Source of the DNA: RBC074 sp964470555
Lineage (GTDB): Bacteria; Acidobacteriota; Blastocatellia; RBC074
Length of the DNA stretch: 64,000 bases
Reading direction: 5' to 3'
Assembly (NCBI GenBank): GCA_964470555.1
Contig: CAYYDG010000015.1
Coordinates: 1 to 64,000, forward strand
The notes under the pieces are model-generated. The model was given only the letters and a program-made list of their open reading frames with translations, did no database searches and was not told the DNA's origin. Positions within the stretch are counted from its first letter, which is position 1. Every line of letters starts with the position of its first letter. Shown one piece after another: positions 9,697 to 18,023 of the stretch. Position numbers and translations under genes: made by a program.

Positions 9697-12600
9697 TCAG
9701 TCGGACTCTCCCGATAATTTCCGCCACACTTCTCGGTAGTCTTTGCCTGACATGGCAGCCTTTTTTGGGGCAGCTTTCTGCCAATCATTTAATGGGAGCT
9801 GTCGCAAAAACTCTCGTACCTGCCTTACAGTTGGCCGGATTTCACCAGATTGTGATTGCGTGGCAAAAAGCTCTCCTAAAGAGTTGGCAATAGTGCGAGG
9901 AACAGAGTTGATTCGCATCATCACTGCTTCCTCGTTATAAACACCGTGATAGAGCATGGCCGGGAGGGTGTTGATTGCGCGTCGTGTCGCTTCCGGCAAA
10001 TTATCGAAATCAAGCCCTGATGTTGGCATCTTGCTCAGCGCCGAAAGCCCCCACGTTCCGGCATTCCCCAAAGTACGATAAATACCTTTGCAAGCATCAG
10101 TAATAGCGTTGGTGAGGGATTCATCGTTGGGGTCTTTGAAGTATTTTTCAGCAATCTTGCCAATCGCTTCGCCTGTCACCCAGGCCTGCGCAATTTCCGC
10201 GATGTGACGTTGTGACTTTCCGCTGCCGCCGATTTCTTCCAGCGATTTTCTGATTTGCGGGATTTTCATCATTATGCCAACCAACTGCGGCAAAGATGAC
10301 CGATTTACAGAGCCGAAAAGGCTTTCCGGTTGCCAATCCGATGGTCTGAGCTTTTTCTCAAGCTGATTCATTTCCAACAAGGCAGTTCTCACTCCTTCAG
10401 GAGAAAAACCTGTGGCATCGGCCAACGCCGCATTTTCGGGATGTTCTGAAAGCCTTCTGACATATTGCTTCGTTGCTTCGAGTAGCACCTCAGCCCGTCT
10501 TTTGTCCTGATTACTTGGACTGGCTCTGAGCTTTTGATAACCAAGCGTGTTGCGCAAAGTCTGCTCGGTGGCAGCCAACACAGTCTGGAGGTTTTGAGTC
10601 TCATTCCATAGGTGAGCAATATAGCTGCGAAAATCAACCCATTCATCGCGCTCAATGACGGCCGTCAAATCACTGATAGTCAGGTTATCCATCTCACGCA
10701 GCATCACTACTAACCGTGAGACTAATTCTTCGTGTGCTTCTTTGACGAAATTGATGACTTCGTTGGGATTGTTACCGGCAGCTATACCAACTACACCAAC
10801 GGAATCATGGCTAATTCGACCGGCTCTGCCCGCCAGATTCCAAAAAGCGCGTTTGGGCATCTCTTTTCCATAGGGGAATTTGCGATCAGCCAGAAAGACT
10901 GATGACACAGGGAAATTGAGTCCTTGCGCAATTGTCGTTGTTGCGCACAAAACACGCAGATGCCCCTGCTCAGTCAACCATTCAATGAGCGAGCGTGTCT
11001 CCTCTGACAATCCGGCGTGATGTACTGCGACACCCTTATCAAGCAAGGAAATCAATTCAAAGTCAGGACTAATTTCGGTTTCCAAGAACCGTTGCACCAG
11101 CGTTATGTCCTCGTTGTTCGACCCAAGTGCAGGCAAACTCGCCGCAATGTTTCGCGCCATTGTCCAAGTGTGCGGAATCTTCGAGGCGACTGCAACGCTA
11201 GTTCCTCTCTCGCACAGAACTTTGGCCATTGCTCCGGTGGCATTAGTAAGTGAATTAGCATCTGTGTATGAAAGGTTAAGCGGTTTTATATCGCCTGCCT
11301 GATGGCGGCCTTTAAGGTGAATTGTCTTTGGGGTTGTGGTAAGCGTCTCGTAGAGCAACTTCCAGCCACCCCTGACAGAAGAATCACGCTCGATGTTGAA
11401 GATGCCGATGATCCGCTCATTGGGTAACCACGCGCTTGTGCCGAAGCTGATTGTTTTGCCGCTTTCCGGCGCAAGCCATTTGGTCAGATCTTCAGCGTTT
11501 GGCACATATGGCATCAAGAGTAGAAAGTTTGCTGTCGGGCAATCCTGCTTGATCGTGGCCAGCAACAGTTCAATTCTCAAGCCGCGCTCTTCATCTTCAA
11601 GGTTATGTGCTTCGTCAATTACCGCGAGTGCCAATGGCCGCGAAACTTTCTTATTTCGGATAACCAGACTAAGTTTTTCTGGGGTCGTTACCAAAATGTG
11701 GAAAGACTTGGTTGATTGTGTGGCTGAAAGCAAACTCTCTTCGCAGCTATCAATCTCGATGGCTGTGGACAAGGCTTCAACGTTGACGCCGAGGGATTCA
11801 AAATCAGTCCGCAGTTGCCTTGTGATCTGTGCAACCAATGCACGAGTCGGCGCGACATAAGTCACCCATCCCTCGTCAGCATCAAACTGATTTAACGCTT
11901 GCAGCATTCGGAATTGCGCCAGAATCGTTTTGCCGCCTGAAGTCGGCAGATTGACAACGACTGCGCGGTTTGCCTGATCAAGGAGTCCTTGTTCTTGAAT
12001 CGCTGCGCGCTGTGGGGGCAACAGTTCGAATAGCGATCTGGTCTTGGTAACTTTTTCGACGAAACGAGAAACTCGTGAATTGACGGCGCGCGCGACATAC
12101 CAGATTGAAGCCGAAACCATCTGCCGTGATGCAACGTGCAGCCAACGTAACAGCATTTCCAGCTTGATGTCACGCGCCGATTCAGCATTGTGACGTGCGG
12201 CTTCAAAATGCTGATCGAGATTGGCAGTGATTGCTGCATTGTCTCCCTGGAGCATATAAACGGCCAGAAACTCTGTAGCTTTTGCCCAGTGATACAAAGC
12301 AATCAAACGATAGGCGGATGAGTGTGAGTTTTCATCGGTCGTCCCATTAGGCTTGAGCAAACCGGCTTCATATCTTTTTTGGTCCTCGCGCAGTCCGGCG
12401 ATGATTTCGTGAATGCTGTTCAGGTCATCCCATTGATTTTTGCGAAATAGGCGCAGCCAGCAATCAAACAGGCGGTAAAGGACGCGGCGATCCCACGTTA
12501 CTTCAGCGACTGACGGCACTGACACCGCTCTTGGGTTCTCGCGCAGCCAGCGGCGCAGGTCAGCGCTACGATCACCGCAGTAAGCGACCGATGCTAAGTG

Positions 12601-12957
12601 CAAGAGGTGAAAGATACGTGCCATGTTCTCAGACGGAACTACCAGCACGCGTCTTAATTCGTAGGCGCGGAAAGCCCCGGCTTTTGCTTGGTCACGCAAC
12701 GATTTACTTGCGGCAGTCTGATGCAAGACCGCGTCTAGCCCCTCAATAGCTGCTACTTCATAGGCCGCCGCGACTTGCTCTAACCATTCTTCATCTTCCG
12801 CTTTGACGGCGAACTCGAAGGACATCTGATTACCGACTGCCGAATAAACCAGGCGATATTCTGCCACCTGCCGTGCTCGCTCACGTCGTATTTTTCCGAC
12901 GGCTTGCACTGCCCAATGCTGCTCCAGGTTTCGCAGTGATTCGGTAGTGACGCTCAT
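9697..12957 (-). CDS. Ski2-like DEAH-box helicase, Hachiman HamB-like
   Basis: The 1086-residue protein has about 320 N-terminal residues with no motif I recognise, then SF2 helicase motifs: Walker A PTSGGKT (Lys343), motif Ia APTRALVAQ, motif II VIDEAHNLEDEE (Asp448), and in the second RecA domain KGVAVHHAGLSEETRSLIEW, ATTTIAQGLNFP and NLAGRAGR. The order and the H-H-A-G-L...ATTT-x-x-x-G-x-N-x-P signature place it among Ski2-like helicases, as in HamB of Hachiman and in AbpB-type proteins. The roughly 300-residue C-terminal region is helical. It overlaps a putative nuclease gene (ATGA), as expected for a two-gene defence operon. The assignment to Hachiman is inference from fold, size and order. 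Confidence 0.8.
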   Translation of the reverse strand: MSVTTESLRNLEQHWAVQAVGKIRRERARQVAEYRLVYSAVGNQMSFEFAVKAEDEEWLEQVAAAYEVAAIEGLDAVLHQTAASKSLRDQAKAGAFRAYELRRVLVVPSENMARIFHLLHLASVAYCGDRSADLRRWLRENPRAVSVPSVAEVTWDRRVLYRLFDCWLRLFRKNQWDDLNSIHEIIAGLREDQKRYEAGLLKPNGTTDENSHSSAYRLIALYHWAKATEFLAVYMLQGDNAAITANLDQHFEAARHNAESARDIKLEMLLRWLHVASRQMVSASIWYVARAVNSRVSRFVEKVTKTRSLFELLPPQRAAIQEQGLLDQANRAVVVNLPTSGGKTILAQFRMLQALNQFDADEGWVTYVAPTRALVAQITRQLRTDFESLGVNVEALSTAIEIDSCEESLLSATQSTKSFHILVTTPEKLSLVIRNKKVSRPLALAVIDEAHNLEDEERGLRIELLLATIKQDCPTANFLLLMPYVPNAEDLTKWLAPESGKTISFGTSAWLPNERIIGIFNIERDSSVRGGWKLLYETLTTTPKTIHLKGRHQAGDIKPLNLSYTDANSLTNATGAMAKVLCERGTSVAVASKIPHTWTMARNIAASLPALGSNNEDITLVQRFLETEISPDFELISLLDKGVAVHHAGLSEETRSLIEWLTEQGHLRVLCATTTIAQGLNFPVSSVFLADRKFPYGKEMPKRAFWNLAGRAGRISHDSVGVVGIAAGNNPNEVINFVKEAHEELVSRLVVMLREMDNLTISDLTAVIERDEWVDFRSYIAHLWNETQNLQTVLAATEQTLRNTLGYQKLRASPSNQDKRRAEVLLEATKQYVRRLSEHPENAALADATGFSPEGVRTALLEMNQLEKKLRPSDWQPESLFGSVNRSSLPQLVGIMMKIPQIRKSLEEIGGSGKSQRHIAEIAQAWVTGEAIGKIAEKYFKDPNDESLTNAITDACKGIYRTLGNAGTWGLSALSKMPTSGLDFDNLPEATRRAINTLPAMLYHGVYNEEAVMMRINSVPRTIANSLGELFATQSQSGEIRPTVRQVREFLRQLPLNDWQKAAPKKAAMSGKDYREVWRKLSGESD

Positions 12958-13754
12958 TTTGGGGCGTTTCTCAATTGATTAACACGCTGCACTAAAGTTG
13001 GAATCGTTCCGAGCGGAAGGTAAAACGCCAATAGTTCGATCGAAGTTTCTTTGGGACAGCCCTTCGCCAGTTTCGCGACTCGTTTCTGCAAATCATTGAT
13101 ATTGGGACTGACATCGCGCACGAGAATTCCGAACAACGCAACATCGGCCTCGTTTTGTAAATATCTTTTGGCTGCCTGTTGGAAGGGCGCGTACCAATCT
13201 GATTGAGAAGCGCGATGCGCGAGATAGATGAACAGTTGATGTTTTGTCGCTCGATCATCTCTCAACGTTTCGAGCTGCCTGACGACGCCGTGCCGGCTAG
13301 TGACGACTTGGGGCGGATACCTGGTCTCAGTGGACGTTTTAATTTCACCGAAGGCCAACCGATATGCCCCTTTCTGCAAATGAAAGCCGACCAAATCAGC
13401 TCCTGCTGGACTGGCATTCCTATTTCGCAAATCGCGGCTTGATGGCCACGGAAAACGACAGGCGCGATGTTCTGACAACCAAGCATCGGCCAGAGCTTCG
13501 CCAACTTGCCAATCATTCAAAACAGGAGGCTGATCAAGTATCTCGCGTAATTGTTCAGCCTCAAACTCAGTGGTGGCAATCCCATTGAGCGTTTGACTTA
13601 TTCTCTCTTTCCCTGCGTCATCAAAAAGAATCCTACTGATCTGATGACGCAAAGAGGATTCCACTTCCAAAGGCGTGAGAGTCAGTCCCTCCGCACGTAT
13701 CTGTTGTTGCTGCTCCGCATAGCAGCGTCTTCCTTTAGCGATTTTTCCATTCAT
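12954..13754 (-). CDS. PD-(D/E)xK-like nuclease, Hachiman HamA/DUF1837-like candidate
   Basis: The protein has 266 residues. A restriction-like motif is visible: GADLVGF (Asp120), then LAFGEIKTSTET (Glu137 and Lys139), the D-x(n)-E-x-K arrangement of PD-(D/E)xK nucleases, with an upstream Glu86 in VGEALADAW that could belong to the active site. Size, motif position and location directly upstream of a Ski2-like helicase match HamA of Hachiman and AbpA, both DUF1837 proteins. The 3' end overlaps the helicase start. No strong ribosome site precedes ATG 13754. Family membership was not confirmed by profile, so the name is provisional. Confidence 0.65.
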   Translation of the reverse strand: MNGKIAKGRRCYAEQQQQIRAEGLTLTPLEVESSLRHQISRILFDDAGKERISQTLNGIATTEFEAEQLREILDQPPVLNDWQVGEALADAWLSEHRACRFPWPSSRDLRNRNASPAGADLVGFHLQKGAYRLAFGEIKTSTETRYPPQVVTSRHGVVRQLETLRDDRATKHQLFIYLAHRASQSDWYAPFQQAAKRYLQNEADVALFGILVRDVSPNINDLQKRVAKLAKGCPKETSIELLAFYLPLGTIPTLVQRVNQLRNAPK

Positions 13755-14040
13755 AAAGTACTCTGGCCGACGATCCTAATTTAACATAGCTTGTATAGGC
13801 TGGTGATTGTTTCTCCTAATTTTTTAGGTTGGCGAACAGTTTTTTCTGCCAATTGAGATTGCGCTTACTGCTAGTGTCGTTTATCTGCGCTTCAGCGGCA
13901 ATTTAGGATTGGGCTGAGCTTGTCTCGCTGTCGAACTTGCTTATAGCAAAGCGCCAAGAGAATCCAAACGTATCAGCTTTTGACCCTTTGCGATAAAACT
14001 GTTTCTCAGAGTTCAAGTCTCACATCTTCGGTTTCAGTCC
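13755..14040. other. A+T-richer intergenic region upstream of the nuclease/helicase operon
   Basis: This 286-base stretch has no coding frame I can support. It holds the presumed promoter of the minus-strand defence-like operon and a small palindrome, CCTAATTTTTTAGG, at 13815-13828. It is also the 3' side of the Gfo/Idh/MocA gene on the same strand. No convincing terminator or attachment site was found. Confidence 0.5.
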
Positions 14041-15339
14041 TTACATCGAAACAGCTCCGCCGTTGCCCAGCGAATCCAGATTCAGTTTCAGATTCCAGTT
14101 TTCGCCGGATTTGATCATCTTGTCCCAACTGACTTCCTGTCCTTTGTATGCAGCCATGCGTCCCAGAATCGTCGTCAGTGTGGTGTTGGCGCCGTCTTCG
14201 CACTGGTTGTCGAACTTGCCGGATTGAATGCCTTCAACCAGCGCTTTCATTTTCGTGCCGACGGCGGCGTGCAAATCCACTTTGCCGCAATCCACCTTGT
14301 CGGCGACTTTCTGGCCTTCTTCCAACTGGTTGTAATTGATCGTTGCCGGGCCGCCTTGGAAAGATTCTGCCGCGCCTTTCGAGCCAAAGAAGCGCTCGCC
14401 CTGCTGGCGGTAGCCGCGATTCTTGAACTGGTTCGAGTTGAAGCTGATGTGAACATCGCCAGGATAGGTGTAAGTCAGAATGAAATGGTCGCTGCACAGA
14501 TAATCCGCCGGAACGCCGCCGACTTCCTTGCGCAAAGCGCGTCCACAGGTTCCAGTGGCTTTGATCGGATTGGTCCGCATCGCCCAATTGACGATGTCAA
14601 TGATGTGTATGTTTTGCTCGACCAGAATGTCGCCCGAAAGCGCGCGATCAAACACCCAATTGCGAATGCGCGCTTCCAGATCGGACATGCCGGGTTTGTT
14701 CTGGCGTCCCAGATCGTTGGTGAAATAAAACGTCTGACCCAACACAATGTCGCCGATTTCGCCGCGATGAATGCGTTCGATCATGCCGCGATAACCCACG
14801 TCGTATCGCTTCTGAAATCCGACGTGCATGCTGACTTTGCCGTCGTATTTCTTGCCGATGCTTTTCACCTTCAAACATCCTGTGACATCCGTGGCGACGG
14901 GTTTTTCCAGAAATACGTGTTTGCCGGCGCTGACTGCCGCTTCCAAATGGTCGGGATGGAAATACGGCGGACTGGTGACCAACACCAAATCCACGTCTTT
15001 CGATTGCACCAGCTTTTCATACGATTTGTGACCTTTGAACAAATTGGCTTCAGGAACTCCCGGACGGCCTTTGGATTCGGCCAGCTTGCTCAAATTCGCA
15101 CGCGTCGAAAGCACACGATCTTCAAACACGTCCATCAGCGCCGTGACGCGAACGTCGGTGTTGTTCAGAAATTCTCCGCCATCGTAATTGCCGCGTCCGC
15201 CGCAGCCGATAATTCCTAATCCCAACGACGAATTGGCCACCGATCCAAAAGCCGTTTGCGGCGAAACGATCAACAAACCTGCACCTGCGGCAGCGCCGGT
15301 TTTGACGAAATTGCGTCTGGATACTGATTTCTCTGCCAT
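14041..15339 (-). CDS. Gfo/Idh/MocA-family oxidoreductase with Tat signal
   Basis: The 432-residue protein begins with a twin-arginine signal (SRRNFVKTGAAAGAGLLIVS), so it is exported folded, probably with its cofactor. The Rossmann motif LGIIGCGGRGN, LVLVTSPPYFHPDHL and EKPVATDV (the E-K-P catalytic lysine) define the family, which oxidises or reduces sugars and sugar derivatives with NAD(P). The exported form with the 'GCGGRG' motif is common in Acidobacteria and Planctomycetes. It follows an exported glycosidase by 46 bases on the same strand, pointing to extracytoplasmic carbohydrate processing. GGAGG precedes the start. Confidence 0.88.
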   Translation of the reverse strand: MAEKSVSRRNFVKTGAAAGAGLLIVSPQTAFGSVANSSLGLGIIGCGGRGNYDGGEFLNNTDVRVTALMDVFEDRVLSTRANLSKLAESKGRPGVPEANLFKGHKSYEKLVQSKDVDLVLVTSPPYFHPDHLEAAVSAGKHVFLEKPVATDVTGCLKVKSIGKKYDGKVSMHVGFQKRYDVGYRGMIERIHRGEIGDIVLGQTFYFTNDLGRQNKPGMSDLEARIRNWVFDRALSGDILVEQNIHIIDIVNWAMRTNPIKATGTCGRALRKEVGGVPADYLCSDHFILTYTYPGDVHISFNSNQFKNRGYRQQGERFFGSKGAAESFQGGPATINYNQLEEGQKVADKVDCGKVDLHAAVGTKMKALVEGIQSGKFDNQCEDGANTTLTTILGRMAAYKGQEVSWDKMIKSGENWNLKLNLDSLGNGGAVSM

Positions 15340-15385
15340 GGTTTTGAGTCCTCCGAAAATGTTGGTGATGGTTGAAAAGCCTGGC

Positions 15386-16474
15386 TTACACGCCAGTGAT
15401 CTCTTTCAGCAATTTGAAAAATGCTTGTTTGCGTTCGGTATTGATTCCCCAATTGATCGGCGGGCATTGATACCCGTCGCTGTAATCGCTCTTGCCGGGA
15501 TCGAAGTAGCCCCACGAAGCATAGGCTCCGACGGCTTTCAAAAAGTTGTTCGCCGGTTTGTCAAAATCGAAATGATCGTCTTCGTTGAATAGAATCGGTT
15601 TCGGGCGATAACCGTCAACCTTGCGCGTCAGCTCTACCATTTCGGCAATGCGGTTCGGGTCTTTGACGCCGTTGCCGTGCAGCAACAAAAAGTCTGCTTC
15701 TGAAACCAGATTCGGTCGCGGAATGCTGCCGCCGTTGTAACTGGCGCTGACCAGCAACCGCCGCCCATTTCGAACCATAGATTTTGTCAGTCGAATCAAC
15801 TCGTGAATGCGATCCGCCCGAATGAGCGGTTGATCGTAGGCGCGATTGTCGCACTCGTTGGCAATTTCGACCAGCACGTTGCGATAGTCTTTTTCCAACA
15901 GCCAGTTCGTCGCGTCTTTCACCGCGCGAATGACCGCCGCTTCATCGCGCAGCCGCTGATCCTGTCCAAAGTAAAAGTACCCGACTATCGCCACCATGCC
16001 GAGTTCATCGGCTCGATTCAAAATCCGCTCCAACCGCGACAGATAATCAGCGCGCAAGCTGCCATCGGCTTCAAACGCGCTGTTGTGCCAGGGCTGATCT
16101 TTGGAATACCCCTGCGGACTGCCGCCTTGCAAACAGATCGTGAAGCTCAGCAAACCGTTCCGCCGCCATTCCGGCATCGCGGCAATGAATTCGCGCGTGT
16201 TTCGCTCAGCGTCCCATTTGCCGGTGTCTGGATAGTTCCACCGCGAGACGGTTTCAGGGTTTCGGTCATCATAAATGCCCTGCACCATCCGCGAATTCAT
16301 CAGCAGGCCTTCGATCTTCATGCCTTTGTAACTGCGCCCGGCATAAGTCGGTCGCCCGTTGATGAAAAACTGCTCGCCACGAATGCTGACCGCCGTCCGA
16401 CGCTTGGGTGCGGCGTCAACAGTAGCGCCAATCGCAGCCGCCGGAAGTAATCCAATAAAATTTCTTCGATTCAT
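15386..16474 (-). CDS. Exported glycoside hydrolase, clan GH-A-like
   Basis: The 362-residue protein starts at ATG 16474 (MNRRNFIGLLPAAAIGA), with a twin-arginine-like export signal and an AAGGA ribosome site; the longer frame adds non-signal sequence. The mature part looks like a TIM-barrel glycosidase: VLVEIANECDN carries the Asn206-Glu207 pair typical of the clan GH-A acid/base, and PILFNEDDH carries Glu299 as candidate nucleophile. The closest known families are GH5/cellulase-like, but I cannot name one. It lies upstream of, and probably in one operon with, an exported sugar oxidoreductase. Confidence 0.7.
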   Translation of the reverse strand: MNRRNFIGLLPAAAIGATVDAAPKRRTAVSIRGEQFFINGRPTYAGRSYKGMKIEGLLMNSRMVQGIYDDRNPETVSRWNYPDTGKWDAERNTREFIAAMPEWRRNGLLSFTICLQGGSPQGYSKDQPWHNSAFEADGSLRADYLSRLERILNRADELGMVAIVGYFYFGQDQRLRDEAAVIRAVKDATNWLLEKDYRNVLVEIANECDNRAYDQPLIRADRIHELIRLTKSMVRNGRRLLVSASYNGGSIPRPNLVSEADFLLLHGNGVKDPNRIAEMVELTRKVDGYRPKPILFNEDDHFDFDKPANNFLKAVGAYASWGYFDPGKSDYSDGYQCPPINWGINTERKQAFFKLLKEITGV

Positions 16475-16504
16475 TCCTTCTCCAAACAACGAAGCGAGCA
16501 ATAG

Positions 16505-17608
16505 CTATTTTTCGTGATCCCAACGATAACGAATCTTCAAATCGTTCAGGTACGACCAATCAAGCAGGTCTTCTTTTTGCATCCGCCCAACAACAATGCC
16601 CGGCGCAATTCCTATTTTTTGGGCGAAAGCGCGAACGGCAACCTTGGTACAAGACAATGTCGCAAGTTGAGAAGCGAAACTGGGCGGAATCAGTAAATCA
16701 CGAGCAAAAACATTCGCTTGTTCTTCTAATTCGTCATCGAACCCACCTTGAATTTCAATAAAAGCCAGTCTTTTGTCGTGAAGAAGCAAATGGCCTGCTT
16801 CGTGAAAGAATGTAAACCAAAGATGGTCGTTTGTTTTGTGGCGGGCGCTGAGCATCAGTAAAGCTTTTCCTGACGGTAACCAACGAGTGGCTCCACTGAT
16901 TGGGCAACCTTTGGGCGCTGGCTCAAGCACTGCAACAACACCAGCTTCGGCACAAATAGTTGTCAGTTTAGGAATAAAGATTTTCGGATCAGGTTCATTG
17001 GTTAACGCGCGTAATTCAACAAGCTTTTCTCGGAAACGGTCTTTATCAAATGGATGACAAGCAATCTCAGTAGCCCTGCGTTCCCCTTGTCGCAACCAAG
17101 CCGCGATTGGGAAATTACTCTCCTTTTTAAGCCGCTCTTTGTAAGTCGGTGACAATCGGAAAGCAGCTAAAGGTTGGTTGACTTGCGATTCCCAAACTGC
17201 AACTGACGCAACGCCAAAAAATCTTAAACATTCAGCAACTTGTTCGCCTTTGTCTTTAAGCTTCCGAACCCAACCAAACCTGATCATATCCTTCAAAGGA
17301 ATTTGCTTAAGCCAGGCTGAGTCCTGTCCAAGAGATTTTCTTTCCTTCGCGCGAGCCAGCGTTTCTCTATATTGCGCTTCACGAGCCAGCCAGAAGCGAG
17401 CCGTGCTGCCCAGAACTCTTTCGAGTTTGAGCGCCGTGTCTTCATAAATCGGAGCATTCCCCTTGATAAGCAGGTTGACATGTTTTCTGGTAAAGCCAGT
17501 GCGTTTGGCGAATTCGGTTTGCGTCCAGCCCCGCTCTTCCAACAAATCGGCGATGGTTTCGCCAGGAGCAGAAATCCAATCAGGAGTAAATGTGGCAGTG
17601 CTAGTCAT
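16505..17608 (-). CDS. HigA-type antitoxin fused to ImmA/IrrE metallopeptidase domain
   Basis: The 367-residue protein has two domains. Residues 10-65 are a HigA-like XRE helix-turn-helix (GETIADLLEERGWTQTEFAK...TGFTRKHVN), and the C-terminal third is an ImmA/IrrE-type zincin with FFHEAGHLLLH (His269, Glu270, His273) and a downstream EEQANVFARDLLIP glutamate region. The family regulates toxin or stress promoters and can be proteolytic. Its ATG at 17608 overlaps the toxin stop by eight bases, with AGG in front. The toxin-first order matches HigBA loci. It likely represses its own promoter through the palindrome at 17945-17973. Confidence 0.88.
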   Translation of the reverse strand: MTSTATFTPDWISAPGETIADLLEERGWTQTEFAKRTGFTRKHVNLLIKGNAPIYEDTALKLERVLGSTARFWLAREAQYRETLARAKERKSLGQDSAWLKQIPLKDMIRFGWVRKLKDKGEQVAECLRFFGVASVAVWESQVNQPLAAFRLSPTYKERLKKESNFPIAAWLRQGERRATEIACHPFDKDRFREKLVELRALTNEPDPKIFIPKLTTICAEAGVVAVLEPAPKGCPISGATRWLPSGKALLMLSARHKTNDHLWFTFFHEAGHLLLHDKRLAFIEIQGGFDDELEEQANVFARDLLIPPSFASQLATLSCTKVAVRAFAQKIGIAPGIVVGRMQKEDLLDWSYLNDLKIRYRWDHEK

Positions 17609-17930
17609 GATAATCACCTATGAAAACAATTCGGACGATAGTGACGTTTGCCCAATCAATTGCGTCGTCTTGAGTTTTTGGCGTCGGATCGTTGGCGGAC
17701 TCAAAAACCAACCGATCACCGCCGTGAAGTTTAAGTGCGATTTGCCCAGCGCGATCACCTTTCAGCGGATGAGGCTCTCCGGCAGTAAGCTCGCTGACGT
17801 TGGTTGCTGCCGCCAAATCCGCTAATCGAGTTCTCAATTTGCGAGCGCAGGCAGCACCCAGCTCCTTCTGCATCTTTTTCTGTTGCTCGCATAACTCCCG
17901 GAGCTTTGTCGTGGCAAACAAAATTTCCAT
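17601..17930 (-). CDS. HigB/RelE-ParE family toxin
   Basis: The toxin has 109 residues from ATG 17930; an in-frame ATG at 17939 is also possible. RELCEQQKKMQKELGAACAR and KLRTRLADLAAATNVSEL give the helical hairpin and GEPHPLKGDRAGQIALKLHG the beta-sheet core of HigB-like mRNA interferases that act on ribosome-bound mRNA. The acidic tail (WANVTIVRIVFIGDYHD) completes the sheet. It is the first gene of the operon and is coupled to a HigA-ImmA fusion. A perfect 12-bp-arm palindrome lies 15 bases upstream of the start. Confidence 0.82.
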   Translation of the reverse strand: MEILFATTKLRELCEQQKKMQKELGAACARKLRTRLADLAAATNVSELTAGEPHPLKGDRAGQIALKLHGGDRLVFESANDPTPKTQDDAIDWANVTIVRIVFIGDYHD

Positions 17931-17944
17931 TTTTTGCAATATAC

Positions 17945-17973
17945 AACTTGTTTACCAGTTTGGTAAACAAGTT
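17945..17973 (-). promoter_or_regulatory. Palindromic operator and probable promoter of the higBA-like operon
   Basis: AACTTGTTTACC, a five-base spacer AGTTT, then GGTAAACAAGTT form a perfect 12-bp inverted repeat. On the minus strand TTTACC inside it and TATATT just downstream, separated by 18 bases, could serve as -35 and -10. A dimeric HTH protein, most likely the HigA-like antitoxin, would bind here and block transcription. The repeat is seen directly; the regulator is inferred from toxin-antitoxin autoregulation. Confidence 0.75.
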
Positions 17974-18023
17974 TGGCTAAGGGCTTAAAGCCGAGTTGTT
18001 CGTTGGCACGAAGAGAACCAGTT

